Part shown: positions 33,970-44,659 of the stretch, piece by piece
Layout of the letters: each line of letters starts with the position of its first letter
Position numbering within the stretch: position 1 is the stretch's first letter
NCBI GenBank assembly: GCA_964019055.1
Contig: OZ025208.1
Span: forward strand, 374,501-438,500
DNA length: 64,000 nucleotides
Direction: 5' to 3'
DNA from: Anthopleura xanthogrammica
Taxonomy: Eukaryota; Cnidaria; Anthozoa; Actiniaria; Actiniidae
Translations under genes and position numbers: made by a program
Notes under the pieces: generated by a model
The model's database searches: none
What the model was told of the DNA's origin: nothing
What the model saw: only the letters and a program-made list of their open reading frames with translations

Positions 33970-34700
33970 CCTCCATGATCCCAGAAGCTCCATGGTCGGA
34001 TCCACCAGCAATAATTGGGGTCATCAGGTGGAACCGCAACCAGTTTCGGCCCCTACTCCTCTACTATTTGTTGTGGCGGGACCCCTCCAGATGGGAGGCT
34101 CCTTATGAACAAAGAGACTTTCCAAGCTGTTTCTTGAGGATCAGTCACACTTCTCTTTACCTCCATGAGTGAAAATCCAAAGCGAACGCGTAACAGCTAC
34201 GCCAACTCACGGCTGACATAGCCGTGGCACCCCACTGACATGAAGTGGCATTCCATCCTCTCTCTATGCACGCCTCAACCAATTGATCATAACGTTTGTC
34301 TTTCCTGTCCTTTGCATCCGCAAGGTTCTCTTCCCATGGCACTGTCAATTCTAACATTATAACTCTTTTTCTATCTTCATTCCATGGGTGAAAATCCAAA
34401 GCGAAAGCGTAACAGTTACGCCAACTCACGGCTGACTCTTTTTCTGTCTTCATTCCAAATCACAATATGCGGTCGTTGTGTGGTGGCTAAGGGAAAAGTC
34501 AAAGCATTTTGCAGATCAGCTGTTAATCTCCAATTTCCCTACCACTCTTCGTCCACCACTTGTACCTTGGGAGCCGCCTTCATTGGTCCTTTCCTTCCAG
34601 CACTACGGACCTGGCCAAGCACCTCGCGTTTGGGCAGTTTTCCTTCCTTAATTTGACTCAATTTGGCATCTAGCGCTTCCACGATAACCTCACACATACA
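33970..34700 (-). mobile_element. Decayed retroelement C-terminal domain
   Basis: Minus-strand frames contain LTADLQNALTFPLAT, RPHIVIWNEDRK and then KRVIMLELTVPWEENLADA, interrupted by stops and insertions. This ordered motif set (aromatic/Asp-rich segment, PDIVxW-like, ELTVPWE, KxxKY) is common near the ends of multicopy retroelement polyproteins in cnidarian genomes, and ELTVPWE resembles a PD-(D/E)XK-type strand. Family assignment is from memory of such repeats. A segment of about 50 bp (AGCCGTGAGTTGGCGTA...) is inserted twice, at 34168-34219 and 34386-34440. Confidence 0.55.
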
Positions 34701-35199
34701 CTTAAAAATGTGTTCCACTGTCCCTGGCTATGAAAGTGGTTGCCATAGATACGGTCACGGGCGGGGAGGGATATATGTGAGACTCACTCTCCCCAAACCC
34801 AGACCTGCAGCTGAAATTTAAGGCCTGACGCAGGTACTTCATCTAAACAAAAACCGTGCGACACAATAAATATAACATTTTTCAGGGTCTTTTTTCGAGA
34901 CAAACAACTCCAGGTTGCCATGTTTTAAGCTTTCACTTGATGGAGGCCAAAATGCGAGACCTTCAGTAAAATTTTGAATTAGATGAAACAGCTCTAAAAC
35001 AGGATGCGAACGCTCAGATAGTGAGGTAGCATGGCTCGCTAATGGCATTATGGGGCCGGCATATTGTGTTCGTAGCTCAAAAATGCAGATAATTATATAT
35101 TTGTGTACTAATATTTGATGTTTACTCAGCTACCATATATTTATTATTTGGGCTCCCTGTGCTGACCCACGTTTTCCCATGATGCCTTTTGGCCAGTAT
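34701..35199. other. No gene seen
   Basis: Short frames only. I see no supported signal in this stretch. Confidence 0.3.
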
Positions 35200-35604
35200 A
35201 TACAAGACAAACATGGCGGATGTACTGCCCGTGTCCTGCCCGTGTCCTGCCCGTGTCCTGCCCGTGTGGTGTGCTAGACTATCACGTGATCCACCATCTT
35301 CGGTTGACTGAGCTACACAAACATGGCGGATTTGTAAGGATTTGAATGAGAAGAAAATATCGCTGTTTGAACGGTAAGAAATGTTGGAAAACACGAAAGA
35401 AGCAGTTAGAATTTGTCCTTAAGTAGTTTTGGAGTTCCTGGAGTGTCTTAATTCTGAGTTTTCTCTTTATTTTTAGTGTATTTTTCCACTGACATTTTTC
35501 ACTCATGGAGACATGTTGACACGTGTGTTCATTTGCTGAAGATCTTCTTGGCTGCTGGAATACTACACTGGAGATTATAATCTATGAAACGACGTTATTA
35601 CAAT
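35200..35604 (+). promoter_or_regulatory. Possible promoter and first exon on the plus strand
   Basis: ACAAACATGGCGGAT occurs twice (about 35208 and 35316), resembling the YY1-type AANATGGCG motif found near animal start sites. Between them are four copies of an 11-bp repeat (CTGCCCGTGTC, 35225-35267) and a CACGTG box. The region is more GC-rich than its surroundings. Downstream, TTACAATGTAAGTTAAC (near 35600) looks like a 5' splice donor. I cannot follow a second exon, so the gene is hypothetical. Confidence 0.3.
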
Positions 35605-36678
35605 GTAAGTTAACTTTCTCTTGTCTTTCCTAACGTCTCACATCATTTTAATCACTCCCAAAGACTCAGCAGCTGTTGAATTTGGATTCAATATTTTGTC
35701 CCTCGCCCTCCCCTTGACAGAACTAAACACAGTACTCAAACGTCTACGCAAACCTAATGAATTATTTTGATGGAGTTAAAAAAAAAACCCAGTTTATTAA
35801 CATTGAGGCCAGCCAGCTAAATTTTCTTTTATTGAAATCCTTTTTGAAAAATTCCTTGTTATTACTGGGATACCTGTGGTATCACAGTCTAAAAATGCCT
35901 TTGTTTTTTCTGATTTCTGATTCCAAGTTGCCAAGTAATTAAGAGAGGGTGGAGCTAGCTTATCGTGTGACATAAATTAATGTCTACATATGCTCTATTT
36001 TGTTGACTGCTGTAATTCAAGAGTGAGCCGAGTCAGAATTTTTAATTTATTCTTAAACAAGAATAATTCTAATCAAACCAAGATTTCTAAAAAATAGTCA
36101 TTGCTTACATGATTAACTACTCGTGCTTTGACTCAGCTATTTAAAGCAGTATTATCTGTATTACTATCAGTACCAAGGGAAAAGCTAGCCAAATTTTATT
36201 TAATTCTTGTGTTGCTAAAGAATTACTATGCTAAATCGACGAGGACTTCATTCAAGTTTCACTGAGCCAATTCTTGGCTGCTATATTAAATGTTTTGACT
36301 CAACCATATTACTACAAAGAAACATGAGGTACAAAGAAGTTTATTTGGGCTTTCATTTTGTTATCAAGTATGATAAATATTGTCTTCAAACTCATTTATT
36401 TTGACCTTCAATTCAATCTCAACTCACAGCTCACTGGTTAAACATTTACGAACTGTTGATTGATTTACAAATATATACAAACATAGAAAATTATAAAATC
36501 TAATGCAATCAGCTGAGGGAAGTTTTGAGCAATTATTTGCTCATCTTACCATTGTAATTCAAGGATTCTAGTAGTAAACAAATGCTGTGAACATGACCAC
36601 AGTGTAACCTGCTTTGCCGACTCTGTCTCCGACTTAATTACACGTCTGGTAAAACTCGGACTGGAATTGGAAAGAAGT
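35605..36678. other. No gene seen, left flank of the BEL element
   Basis: AT-rich DNA with no recognisable domain. It would be intronic if the possible first exon at 35.2-35.6 kb is real. Confidence 0.3.
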
Positions 36679-36829
36679 TGTCGTTGCTGTTTATCGGGAT
36701 TCCTGTGGTAGCCTCGTTTTCATGTCACATCGGACCGCATGGTCAGTTTGTCACGTTCAAAATCGGTAGTTATTGTAAGTTTTGTACGATCAAAACAAGT
36801 GTAAAAGCAATAAACAAACGTTTACGACA
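36679..36829 (+). repeat. 5' LTR of the BEL element
   Basis: 151 bp, ends TG...CA, identical by eye to the 3' LTR. It contains AGCAATAAACAAACG near its right end, a plausible polyadenylation signal (AATAAA) in R. Confidence 0.95.
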
Positions 36830-36836
36830 CCAATAG

Positions 36837-36854
36837 TGGCGACCCAAGACCAGG
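36837..36854 (+). other. Primer-binding site of the BEL element
   Basis: TGGCGACCCAAGACCAGG begins seven bases after the 5' LTR. The leading TGG pairs with the CCA end of a tRNA; I did not identify which tRNA. Confidence 0.6.
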
Positions 36855-36951
36855 ACATCATGTCAGGAGGAGAAAAACAAGGATTTTAGCGAGGATTTTA
36901 GCGAGGAATTTAACACAGGAGTGATCAGACATCGACAACAACAACACAAAC

Positions 36952-39900
36952 ATGGCGGACAAAATCATGGAAAATTACACAAAGGATCTAAAAAAGGCTC
37001 GATTTCACGTAGCAGAACTAGAGGAAGTTCTTTCAAGTAGCGACAAACAGGATCTCCAGATGGCTTACGACAAAATATGCGACATTTACAAAGGTTTGGA
37101 TACAGCGAGTACACTAGTAAAGGACGCCATGTTGGACGGGGAAAAACCGCTAGAAGAGGTAAAAGTCTGGTCACAATCTTCTAAAGCAGAGCTAATGCCT
37201 GTTCGTGAGTTAAGAAACAAGTTAAGAGATAAGTTAACTGATCTTGAGAGGAGAGAATTACATCAGAAAGAGGATGATTCGTACAAAAAGAAGCTTGAAT
37301 TTGAATTAGAAGTGATGAGAAAGAAAAGCGAAGAAAAAATGTCTACACCACAAGCTGTTAAATTGCAAAAATACACCATAACACCATTCAAAGGAGATTA
37401 CAAAGACTGGATGAGATTTTGGAATCAATTTGAAGTTGAAGTTGATGGATCAACCATTTCAGAAATTAGCAAGTTTAATTATCTCTTGGAGCTAGTACAT
37501 GGTCAGCCTAAGGAGCATATTTTGGGGCTTCCCCATTCCCCTGAAGGTTACAAAGAGGCCAAGAAAATTCTAGAAATGACCTATGGGAAAGATAATCAAG
37601 TTCACAAGGCCCTGATAAAAGATCTAGAATCATTACCTGCCATAACAAATATTCATAAGATCAAAGAGATTCATGAGTTCTATACAAAGTTATCAAGGAC
37701 TGTTAGAACATTAGCCACTATGAAGAAATTAGATGGATCACAAGCTTTCATCTATAGTATAATGGACAAACTTGGTCCAGTAAGAGAAGTTATGATACAA
37801 AAGGATGACGACTGGGAAAAATGGGGTTTGGAGGAAATAGTGGATCACCTAAGGAGGTATACAGATAGAAACCCATTACCAACAACACATTCGGATACCA
37901 ATACTACAGCATCAAAGAGGTTTACCGGAGACCAGACTACTGATGTGAAGAAAAGAGAGAGAGTTATGATGGCAAGTCCACCCCCACAGCAGTCTGCATT
38001 CACACCCAAAAGTTGTGTATACTGTGACTCTACACACCATGGATCTAAATATTGTGACAAGGTTCTGGACATTGCAAGCAGAAGAGAAACCCTGAAGAAA
38101 AAGAGGTTGTGCTACAATTGTACAAGACCAGGACATTCAGCCTCTAACTGTAAGTCACGTGGTTGTATGAAATGTAATGGCAAACACCATACTTCTTTAT
38201 GTGATAAAACATCATCTACACTTACATCATACACTGAGTCTCAACCACCCAAGGAAAGGTTCTATAGTGTACTTGATGTACAAACCACATTACATGCCAC
38301 AGTGATTGCAAAAGTTAATGGAATACCAGCACGTATAATGTTAGACAGTGGAGCAGGAAGCTCATACATCAGCAGTAACCTGTTAAGTAATCTCAGCATT
38401 AAACCTGCACGTGTTGAAAGGAGAGTCATTGAACAAATGTATGGAACTGTAGACAAAAATGTTGAAATCTTCAAAGTAGAAATAGAGTCTTTCAACTCCC
38501 AAGCAGCATTCAGTATGGATCTCCAGTGCATCAATGCAGAGAAACCAACTTTAACACACTTGCCAAACCCAAATGTCCCAGAGCTCAAGAGCAAGTACCC
38601 ACATTTACACCAGTTAGTATTCAGTGATGAGGATTCTACTCAAGACAGCCTACCAGTACATGTGATTCTTGGTGCTGCTGATTTACTGAGAATTAAGACT
38701 ACAACCGCACCCGTCCTAGGTCAAAACCCAGACACAGATCCAGGTGCAGAGCTCACCCGGCTTGGATGGATTGTTACTGGAAGGTCAGCATTGCCTTCTG
38801 TGGAAGCAGATAAGAGTTTTTTCATGAAGACAAGCTCAGAGGAATTCAAACAAATGTGTTCTCAGGAAGTGTTTGGACTGTCTGATAGCACCAACAACCA
38901 AGACTTGTGTCATGAGGATTTTCAAAATCAAATAAATAGACAGGATGATGGAACATATTCTACTAAGTTGCCATGGAAACCAGATCACCCAGAGATCACA
39001 GAACATAAGGAATTGGCCTTAGCAAGACTCAGAAGTACTACCAATAAGCTCCAAAACATGCATAAGCTTGAAGAATACCACAACATAATGAAGGAACAGT
39101 TACAAGCAGGAATTCTAGAGCCCATACCTGAGACTCCTTCAGGACGAGTCGTGCACTATGTCCCACACCAACCAGTGGTTCGTGAAGAGGCTGAGTCCAC
39201 AAAGTTAAGAATAGTGTATGACTGTTCAGCAAAGAGTAAATCAGAAGAGCCATCACTCAATGACTGCCTCGAGGTTGGTCCTCCCTTACAGCCCATGATC
39301 TTTGACATTCTACTGAGGAACAGAACAAAGAACTTGTGTATTGCAGGGGACATTCAAAAGGCATTCTTGCAAATTCAAGTTGATCCCGAGGACAGGGATG
39401 CACTACGCTTATTATGGTACGACAATTTACAAAGTAAGAACATTGTGACATACCGCTTCACAAGAGTTATATTTGGATCAGGCCCGAGCCCCTATATACT
39501 CGGTGCGACACTTAACAAGCATGTTAGTCAGTATGCTGATAGTTATCCAGAGACAGTGAAGGAGTTGTTAAGCAATACCTATGTGGATGATATACAGTCA
39601 GGTGGTGACAACAAAGAACAGTTGCTGAAATTCAAGAGAGAATCAACAGAGATTATGAAACAAGGAGGATTTCATTTGCATAAATGGCATAGCAACATCC
39701 CGGAAGTTGAAGATCAGTCGACTAATCAAAAACAGTTTGCAAAGACCAAGATATTAGGAATTGCATGGAACAAGAGAGAGGACACCATAGCAGTTGACTT
39801 CACAGCCTGCTTACAGAAGAGTGACGAAGGAAGTGTAACAAAGAGAAAGATGTTGTCATCCATCAATCAAGTATTTGACTTGCTCGGACTAGCTGCGCCG

Positions 39901-42168
39901 GTCGTCATCACAGCAAAGATCATCTACAGCGAAGTGTGCTTAAAGAAGCTGAAATGGGACGACGCAGTACCAGACGATGTCAAAAGAAGATGGAGGAAAT
40001 GGCTTGAAAGCTTGAGAGAATGCCCAGTGATCATTGTACCTCGCAGCGTCGTAAGTACTTGCTTGATCAAGATGACATTGCATGGATTTGCAGATGCTAG
40101 TAAGCTAGCGGTTGCAGTAGCTGTCTATTTGTTGGCGTTCCATAATGATTCTTCAGTTCGTCAGAGTCTTCTTGTTGCCAAATCAAGAATTGCACCAAAG
40201 GACCAGACGATTCCTCGACTAGAGCTCATCGCAGCCCATACACTCAGCAGATTGATTAATCACGTGAAGCATGCCTTGCCAGACCAGTCCATTACAGAGT
40301 ATCATGGATGGGTTGACAGCACTACTGTACTCCACTGGATAGAAGGAAGGGGAACATGGTCTCAGTTTGTACGCAACAGGACAAAAGACATCAAAGACAA
40401 AGAGTACATACAGTGGCATTACGTCCCATCAGAAGAGAATCCAAGCGACATAGGAAGTAGAGGAGCTGCGCCAAGTAAGCTTACACCGTTCTGGTTCGAG
40501 GGACCAACATGGATGAGGAAACCACACGATTGGCCAGACCAACCACACACGTGTGAGACTGAAGATGTCGTGAAGGAAGCTGTGTACAAGAAAGCTGAGA
40601 AGCAACTGTTGGCAAAAGATGAGAAGAAAGAGGAAGGCACATTCGACCTTCTTCTGCAGCGCTACTCATCTTATTGGAAGCTCTTAAGAGTTACAGCATT
40701 CATAAAACGCTTTATCAAAAACTGCAGAGGTGTCAAGCGAACCGGTGTACTAACTACTGAGGAAGTAAATGATGCTGAGAAGTTCTGGATCTGGAGAGCA
40801 CAGTCGTCGCAGGAACTAAAGTCAAATGTGGAGCTACGCAAAGATGCTGATGGAATATGGAGATGTGCTGGAAGGATACCCAACTATCATCCCATCTTTC
40901 TTCCAAGGAAACACCATTTGGCAGTACTTATTATCGGGCAGAATCACGAGAAGACCTTGCATGGGGGAGTATCATCTACAATGTGTCGAGTACGAGAGAC
41001 AATATGGGTACCAAAGCTTAGAGGATTGGTGAAGAAGGTGGTCCATGAATGCAATGTGTGTAAACGCTACAGAGTCTCAGCTCTGTCAGGAGCGTGTACT
41101 TCCAAGTCTCAGCTACCAGAATGCAGATCAGAGCTGACAGAACCATTTGCTGTTACAGGCGTCGACTTTGCAGGACCAATCTATTACAAGACTAGGAAGA
41201 AAGCTACAAGTAAGGCGTACGTTGCACTGTTCACCTGCACAAGCACTCGAGCGGTACACTTGAAGTTGTGCCCCGACTTGTCTGCATTGGAGTTTCAGCG
41301 AGTACTGAAGGAAGTTGTTGCCAGAAGAGGATGTCCAAGGACGATAATAAGTGACAATGGAAAGACATTTGTAGCTACAGGAAAGTGGATCAAAACACTG
41401 AAGAAGGATCAAAGTCTTGCGAACTACATGGCAGCCCTTGACATCAAGTGGAAATTCAACTTAACTCGCGCCCCATGGTGGGGAGGTTTCTTTGAGCGCC
41501 TCATTGGCATCATGAAACGAACACTCTCAAAGGTGATTGGGAGAGGCCTACTTACCTTCCAAGAGCTTGACGAAGTTCTGATTGATACAGAGAACATGAT
41601 GAACAACAGACCACTCACTTATCTTGGAGAAGAGTTTGAACAACCAGTGATAACTCCTAACACTTTGTTGAGAGGGAGACCCAACCCAGTCTTACAGGAA
41701 GACTTAGATAAGCTTCAGGAGGACAGTGATATCTACAAGCGTGTTAAACACATCCAGAAGACCAAAGCAGATCTGAGGAAAAGATTCATCAAAGAGTATA
41801 TCCATGCGTTGGAAGAAAGACAACCTAAGCTTACAGAAGAAGTAGAGAAAGTACCCAAGACCGGAGCTGTAGTACTGTTGAAAGAAGACGTTAAGCACAA
41901 AGCACAATGGAAGCTTGGACGTGTTGTAAGCCAAGTTATTGGTAAAGACAAGAAGGTTCGAGGACTTAAAGTAAAGCTTGGCAACGGTTACCTCGTCGAA
42001 CGCCCACTGCAGTTAGTGTGCCTGTTAGAAGTCGGAGGTGAAGACCCAAGCTGGAAGCCAACTCGTGAGATGATCAACACGACTAGAATTCAACCAAGCA
42101 GAAAGGCAAAGGATAATGCTGTTGACAAGATTAAGCTGATTGCACAGCAAGAGAACATTGACATTTGA
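36952..42168 (+). CDS. BEL/Pao gag-pol polyprotein, 1738 residues, intact
   Basis: One frame encodes the full retrotransposition machinery. In order: an N-terminal gag region (about 1-350); zinc knuckles (about 354-418, including CYNCTRPGHSASNC, a CX2CX4HX4C); an aspartic protease with LDSGAGSS (D465); reverse transcriptase with DIQKAFLQI and the catalytic YVDD (Y877-D880); RNase H with HGFADAS (D1048); an integrase with an HX(n)HX(n)CX2C zinc region (HHLAVL...NVCKRY) and a D1405, D1468, E1515 triad (VDFAGP, SDNGKTF, GGFFERL); then a C-terminal chromodomain-free tail. The order PR-RT-RH-IN and the DUF-like RT/RH linker fit BEL/Pao. The start lies in ACAAACATGGCGGAC. No stop or frameshift interrupts it. 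No envelope frame follows. It should reverse-transcribe in cytoplasmic particles and integrate in the nucleus. Confidence 0.95.
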   Translation: MADKIMENYTKDLKKARFHVAELEEVLSSSDKQDLQMAYDKICDIYKGLDTASTLVKDAMLDGEKPLEEVKVWSQSSKAELMPVRELRNKLRDKLTDLERRELHQKEDDSYKKKLEFELEVMRKKSEEKMSTPQAVKLQKYTITPFKGDYKDWMRFWNQFEVEVDGSTISEISKFNYLLELVHGQPKEHILGLPHSPEGYKEAKKILEMTYGKDNQVHKALIKDLESLPAITNIHKIKEIHEFYTKLSRTVRTLATMKKLDGSQAFIYSIMDKLGPVREVMIQKDDDWEKWGLEEIVDHLRRYTDRNPLPTTHSDTNTTASKRFTGDQTTDVKKRERVMMASPPPQQSAFTPKSCVYCDSTHHGSKYCDKVLDIASRRETLKKKRLCYNCTRPGHSASNCKSRGCMKCNGKHHTSLCDKTSSTLTSYTESQPPKERFYSVLDVQTTLHATVIAKVNGIPARIMLDSGAGSSYISSNLLSNLSIKPARVERRVIEQMYGTVDKNVEIFKVEIESFNSQAAFSMDLQCINAEKPTLTHLPNPNVPELKSKYPHLHQLVFSDEDSTQDSLPVHVILGAADLLRIKTTTAPVLGQNPDTDPGAELTRLGWIVTGRSALPSVEADKSFFMKTSSEEFKQMCSQEVFGLSDSTNNQDLCHEDFQNQINRQDDGTYSTKLPWKPDHPEITEHKELALARLRSTTNKLQNMHKLEEYHNIMKEQLQAGILEPIPETPSGRVVHYVPHQPVVREEAESTKLRIVYDCSAKSKSEEPSLNDCLEVGPPLQPMIFDILLRNRTKNLCIAGDIQKAFLQIQVDPEDRDALRLLWYDNLQSKNIVTYRFTRVIFGSGPSPYILGATLNKHVSQYADSYPETVKELLSNTYVDDIQSGGDNKEQLLKFKRESTEIMKQGGFHLHKWHSNIPEVEDQSTNQKQFAKTKILGIAWNKREDTIAVDFTACLQKSDEGSVTKRKMLSSINQVFDLLGLAAPVVITAKIIYSEVCLKKLKWDDAVPDDVKRRWRKWLESLRECPVIIVPRSVVSTCLIKMTLHGFADASKLAVAVAVYLLAFHNDSSVRQSLLVAKSRIAPKDQTIPRLELIAAHTLSRLINHVKHALPDQSITEYHGWVDSTTVLHWIEGRGTWSQFVRNRTKDIKDKEYIQWHYVPSEENPSDIGSRGAAPSKLTPFWFEGPTWMRKPHDWPDQPHTCETEDVVKEAVYKKAEKQLLAKDEKKEEGTFDLLLQRYSSYWKLLRVTAFIKRFIKNCRGVKRTGVLTTEEVNDAEKFWIWRAQSSQELKSNVELRKDADGIWRCAGRIPNYHPIFLPRKHHLAVLIIGQNHEKTLHGGVSSTMCRVRETIWVPKLRGLVKKVVHECNVCKRYRVSALSGACTSKSQLPECRSELTEPFAVTGVDFAGPIYYKTRKKATSKAYVALFTCTSTRAVHLKLCPDLSALEFQRVLKEVVARRGCPRTIISDNGKTFVATGKWIKTLKKDQSLANYMAALDIKWKFNLTRAPWWGGFFERLIGIMKRTLSKVIGRGLLTFQELDEVLIDTENMMNNRPLTYLGEEFEQPVITPNTLLRGRPNPVLQEDLDKLQEDSDIYKRVKHIQKTKADLRKRFIKEYIHALEERQPKLTEEVEKVPKTGAVVLLKEDVKHKAQWKLGRVVSQVIGKDKKVRGLKVKLGNGYLVERPLQLVCLLEVGGEDPSWKPTREMINTTRIQPSRKAKDNAVDKIKLIAQQENIDI

Positions 42169-42213
42169 ACATTATGTGCAATGATAACATTTAACTGTTA
42201 TGAACATTTAAAT

Positions 42214-42223
42214 GGGGGGAGGG
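42214..42223 (+). other. Polypurine tract of the BEL element
   Basis: GGGGGGAGGG directly abuts the 3' LTR, the expected plus-strand priming site. Confidence 0.85.
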
Positions 42224-42374
42224 TGTCGTTGCTGTTTATCGGGATTCCTGTGGTAGCCTCGTTTTCATGTCACATCGGACCGCATGGTCAGTTTGTCACG
42301 TTCAAAATCGGTAGTTATTGTAAGTTTTGTACGATCAAAACAAGTGTAAAAGCAATAAACAAACGTTTACGACA
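42224..42374 (+). repeat. 3' LTR of the BEL element
   Basis: Identical by eye over 151 bp to the 5' LTR. It begins directly after the polypurine tract. Confidence 0.95.
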
Positions 42375-43258
42375 AAGTGGAAGTTAGACTTCAAAATGGG
42401 TATTTTCGATAATTTAATTTTTGAATTAATTTTTTTTTCCAAAATGGCTTTCACTGGTTTATCACTGTTTTTCGAAAATTAGGAAAGATTCCAGCCAAAT
42501 TGTTATTTTATTGATCACTCCTTTTCTACAAAGGCTGGGTTCAAGGGCACCCTAGGACCCCTCCCCCTCCCACCCAGCCCAGGTATCCCAGTCTACCCTG
42601 CCACCAGGGTCTTGTAACTTTTAGTTAGTAATATTTTTCTGTTTTTTTTTTAGGATAAATAATACTAGTGGAAGACAATTCTAACTGATATACATTCTTG
42701 GTTTTGTGAGTAATGTGTATTTCCTAATACATTAGGAGTGTGTATGCATGCAAGATAACATGGATCACGAACAGTAACAATATAAAAATGTTATTCGATT
42801 TCTGAAATATTTCTGTGTACATCATGAGAGATAACCTGAACAGGAGTTTTGAAAACTTTGATGAGGAATTTTTTTTTGACATTCATTTTCGGCATCGGCA
42901 AATAATTGCTTGCTCGCCACTAACAAATCTCGATATTTTACGAAAACCGAGTTCAATAATTGTTTTATCATTCAAATCATTTTTTCTAATCTTTGAGGCG
43001 CAAGAGTCAAACAATAACAAAGAAGTCAGAAAACTTTGATGAGGAATTTTTTTTGAGATTCATCATTCTTTATTTATCCAACAATTATCATAAGTCATTC
43101 TTATTTTTTTTATGGAGAATCATTATTTTTGGCCATGTACATGTACAGGTAATAGCAATTTTTGGTTTTGAGACATTTTTCAATTTATTTTCTGGGTCTC
43201 ATACAATGTAGTTGCTATAAACTTCTTACTGGATTAATACAGTCAGCGTAGGAACAGA
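42375..43258. other. No gene; AT-rich with dispersed-repeat traces
   Basis: GAAAACTTTGATGAGGAATTT occurs twice (about 42851 and 43028), a short direct repeat. Text near 42940-42990 resembles 50-110. No domain recognised. Confidence 0.35.
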
Positions 43259-43500
43259 ATGACTTTTAAGATAAAAAAACCTGCAGAAATGTCCAAAATT
43301 ATAACAATGGAAACTTTAAACATTTTTGGAAAACCAAAAACCACTGTTTTTGACGTCATTTCACAAAGCCAAAAATCACGCTTTTTCATCGCATCGTTTT
43401 TCCTTCAATTTTTATTTCTAAACTCCAAATATGGTTTTGCTAGGGTTTAGAGAACATTTAGGTCCAGAAAAACCTCAAAAATCTCCAGGAGTCAAAGGGT
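43259..43500. repeat. Short member of the repeat family that ends the window
   Basis: In reverse complement its two ends match 63110-63220 (GACTCCTGGAGGTTTTTGAG) and 63840-64000 (AGCGTGATTTTTGGCTTTGG), so it is an internally deleted version of the larger element there. A direct repeat TTAATACAGTCAGC lies on both sides (about 43235 and 43500). Confidence 0.65.
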
Positions 43501-43699
43501 TAATACAGTCAGCATAAGAGTAAGTTTCCAGTAACAAGAAAATTTTTGGCATTGCAAATTTATAGTTATTACTGTAATTTATGATAAGATTTAATGCTAA
43601 GGTTTCCATGAAAGAGTTATTTGTATAGGAAATACCACCATTCAAGAAGGGTTAATGAAAAATACCATGCCTATTTGATGAAAGTTCCTTAATACCACG

Positions 43700-43822
43700 A
43701 GTGGGTAGCATGTAGCGTGTAGCACTAGTTTTTATAAGACAGTGGCTAATGAACCTGAGGCTCTCGTTCCATGATAGAATTAGAAATTAGAAGTTGATTT
43801 TTATGGAGTGAGGAAAACCGGA
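43700..43822 (-). mobile_element. SINE 3' fragment
   Basis: In reverse complement it matches the 3' half of the SINE at 51741-51992: CGGTTTTCCTCACTCC, AAAAATCAACTTCTAA, GGAACGAGAGCC and TTAGCCACTG. The tRNA-like head is missing. Confidence 0.6.
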
Positions 43823-44490
43823 ATGAGCCAAGAAAGTGATTTTATTGTGCATTAAAATGTTGCTGGGTTCCCATGATAATTGTTTAAGAACTCGTGAAGT
43901 TTTTACAGAATGAAAATATTGTACATCTATCGCCTCTATTTTTGTATTGTGAAAACCTTTTGAAAATGGTTATACACTGATTGATTTGGTCTCACACTTA
44001 AACAACAGTCAAGAGCATAATACTTGCCTATAGAAGCCAACTACAGATAAGCAACCATAATAGTGTGTAAACACTAAATGTGTACAGCACATGACTAAGG
44101 CAAAGAGAATGAAAGTCATAGATTTGTGTCAGGACAATTTTGAAAAGAGATGTGCTTTTTTCCAATTTTCAGTATTCATTATATTATGATAAACGCAACC
44201 ATAAGGTCTTTATTGGCTTAGAAGCACTGATAAAAATTGGCAAGTTTATGCAATATTTTTTTACAGTAAGTCGGTTATCTTACAATGACTCAAGTCAAGA
44301 TATCTTAAGTGATTAAATTTTTCATTCCAAAAACTCAATTGCTAATACAGTTTCCCTAGCAGTCCAAATCTTCTAGCTTTTTGCATCACTTTAAAATAAC
44401 AAACAGTTCTTCCCACTTCAAATAGCATCATTCATTAAGAAGTATTTTTCTGGTATCAGGAAATACAAAAGTGTTGAAGATTTTTGCATC

Positions 44491-44659
44491 AATAGACCTT
44501 TTTAGCTTCGTTGTTTGTTGTGCCCATTTCAGACCACGTGATGCCACTCTTGGGAGTTGAATCTTTCATGTGTAAATATTTTAACAAAAGGACATTTCTC
44601 AAGGGAATGTCATGTGGTCTGAAATGGGCAATTTGCATACGAAGCTAAAAAGGTCTATT
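44491..44659. mobile_element. 169-bp foldback MITE
   Basis: AATAGACCTTTTTAGCTTCG on the left has CGAAGCTAAAAAGGTCTATT on the right. Inner arms GCCCATTTCAGACCACGTGA and its near-mirror GTCATGTGGTCTGAAATGGGC follow. An outer imperfect pair (GAATGAAAGTCATAGATTTG at 44108 and CAAATCTATGACTGTCATTC at 44819) brackets the area. Confidence 0.85.

Larger units (their letters stand above)
36679..42374 (+). mobile_element. Complete BEL/Pao LTR retrotransposon
   Basis: The element is 5696 bp, bounded by two 151-bp LTRs (36679-36829 and 42224-42374) that I read as identical, each starting TGTCG and ending CGACA. Flanks share AAGT (left GAAGT, right AAGTG), a 4-bp match; BEL elements usually make 5 bp. 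A TGG-starting primer-binding site, one long gag-pol frame and a GGGGGGAGGG polypurine tract are in the expected order. Identical LTRs and an uninterrupted frame point to very recent insertion and possible present activity. Confidence 0.95.
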
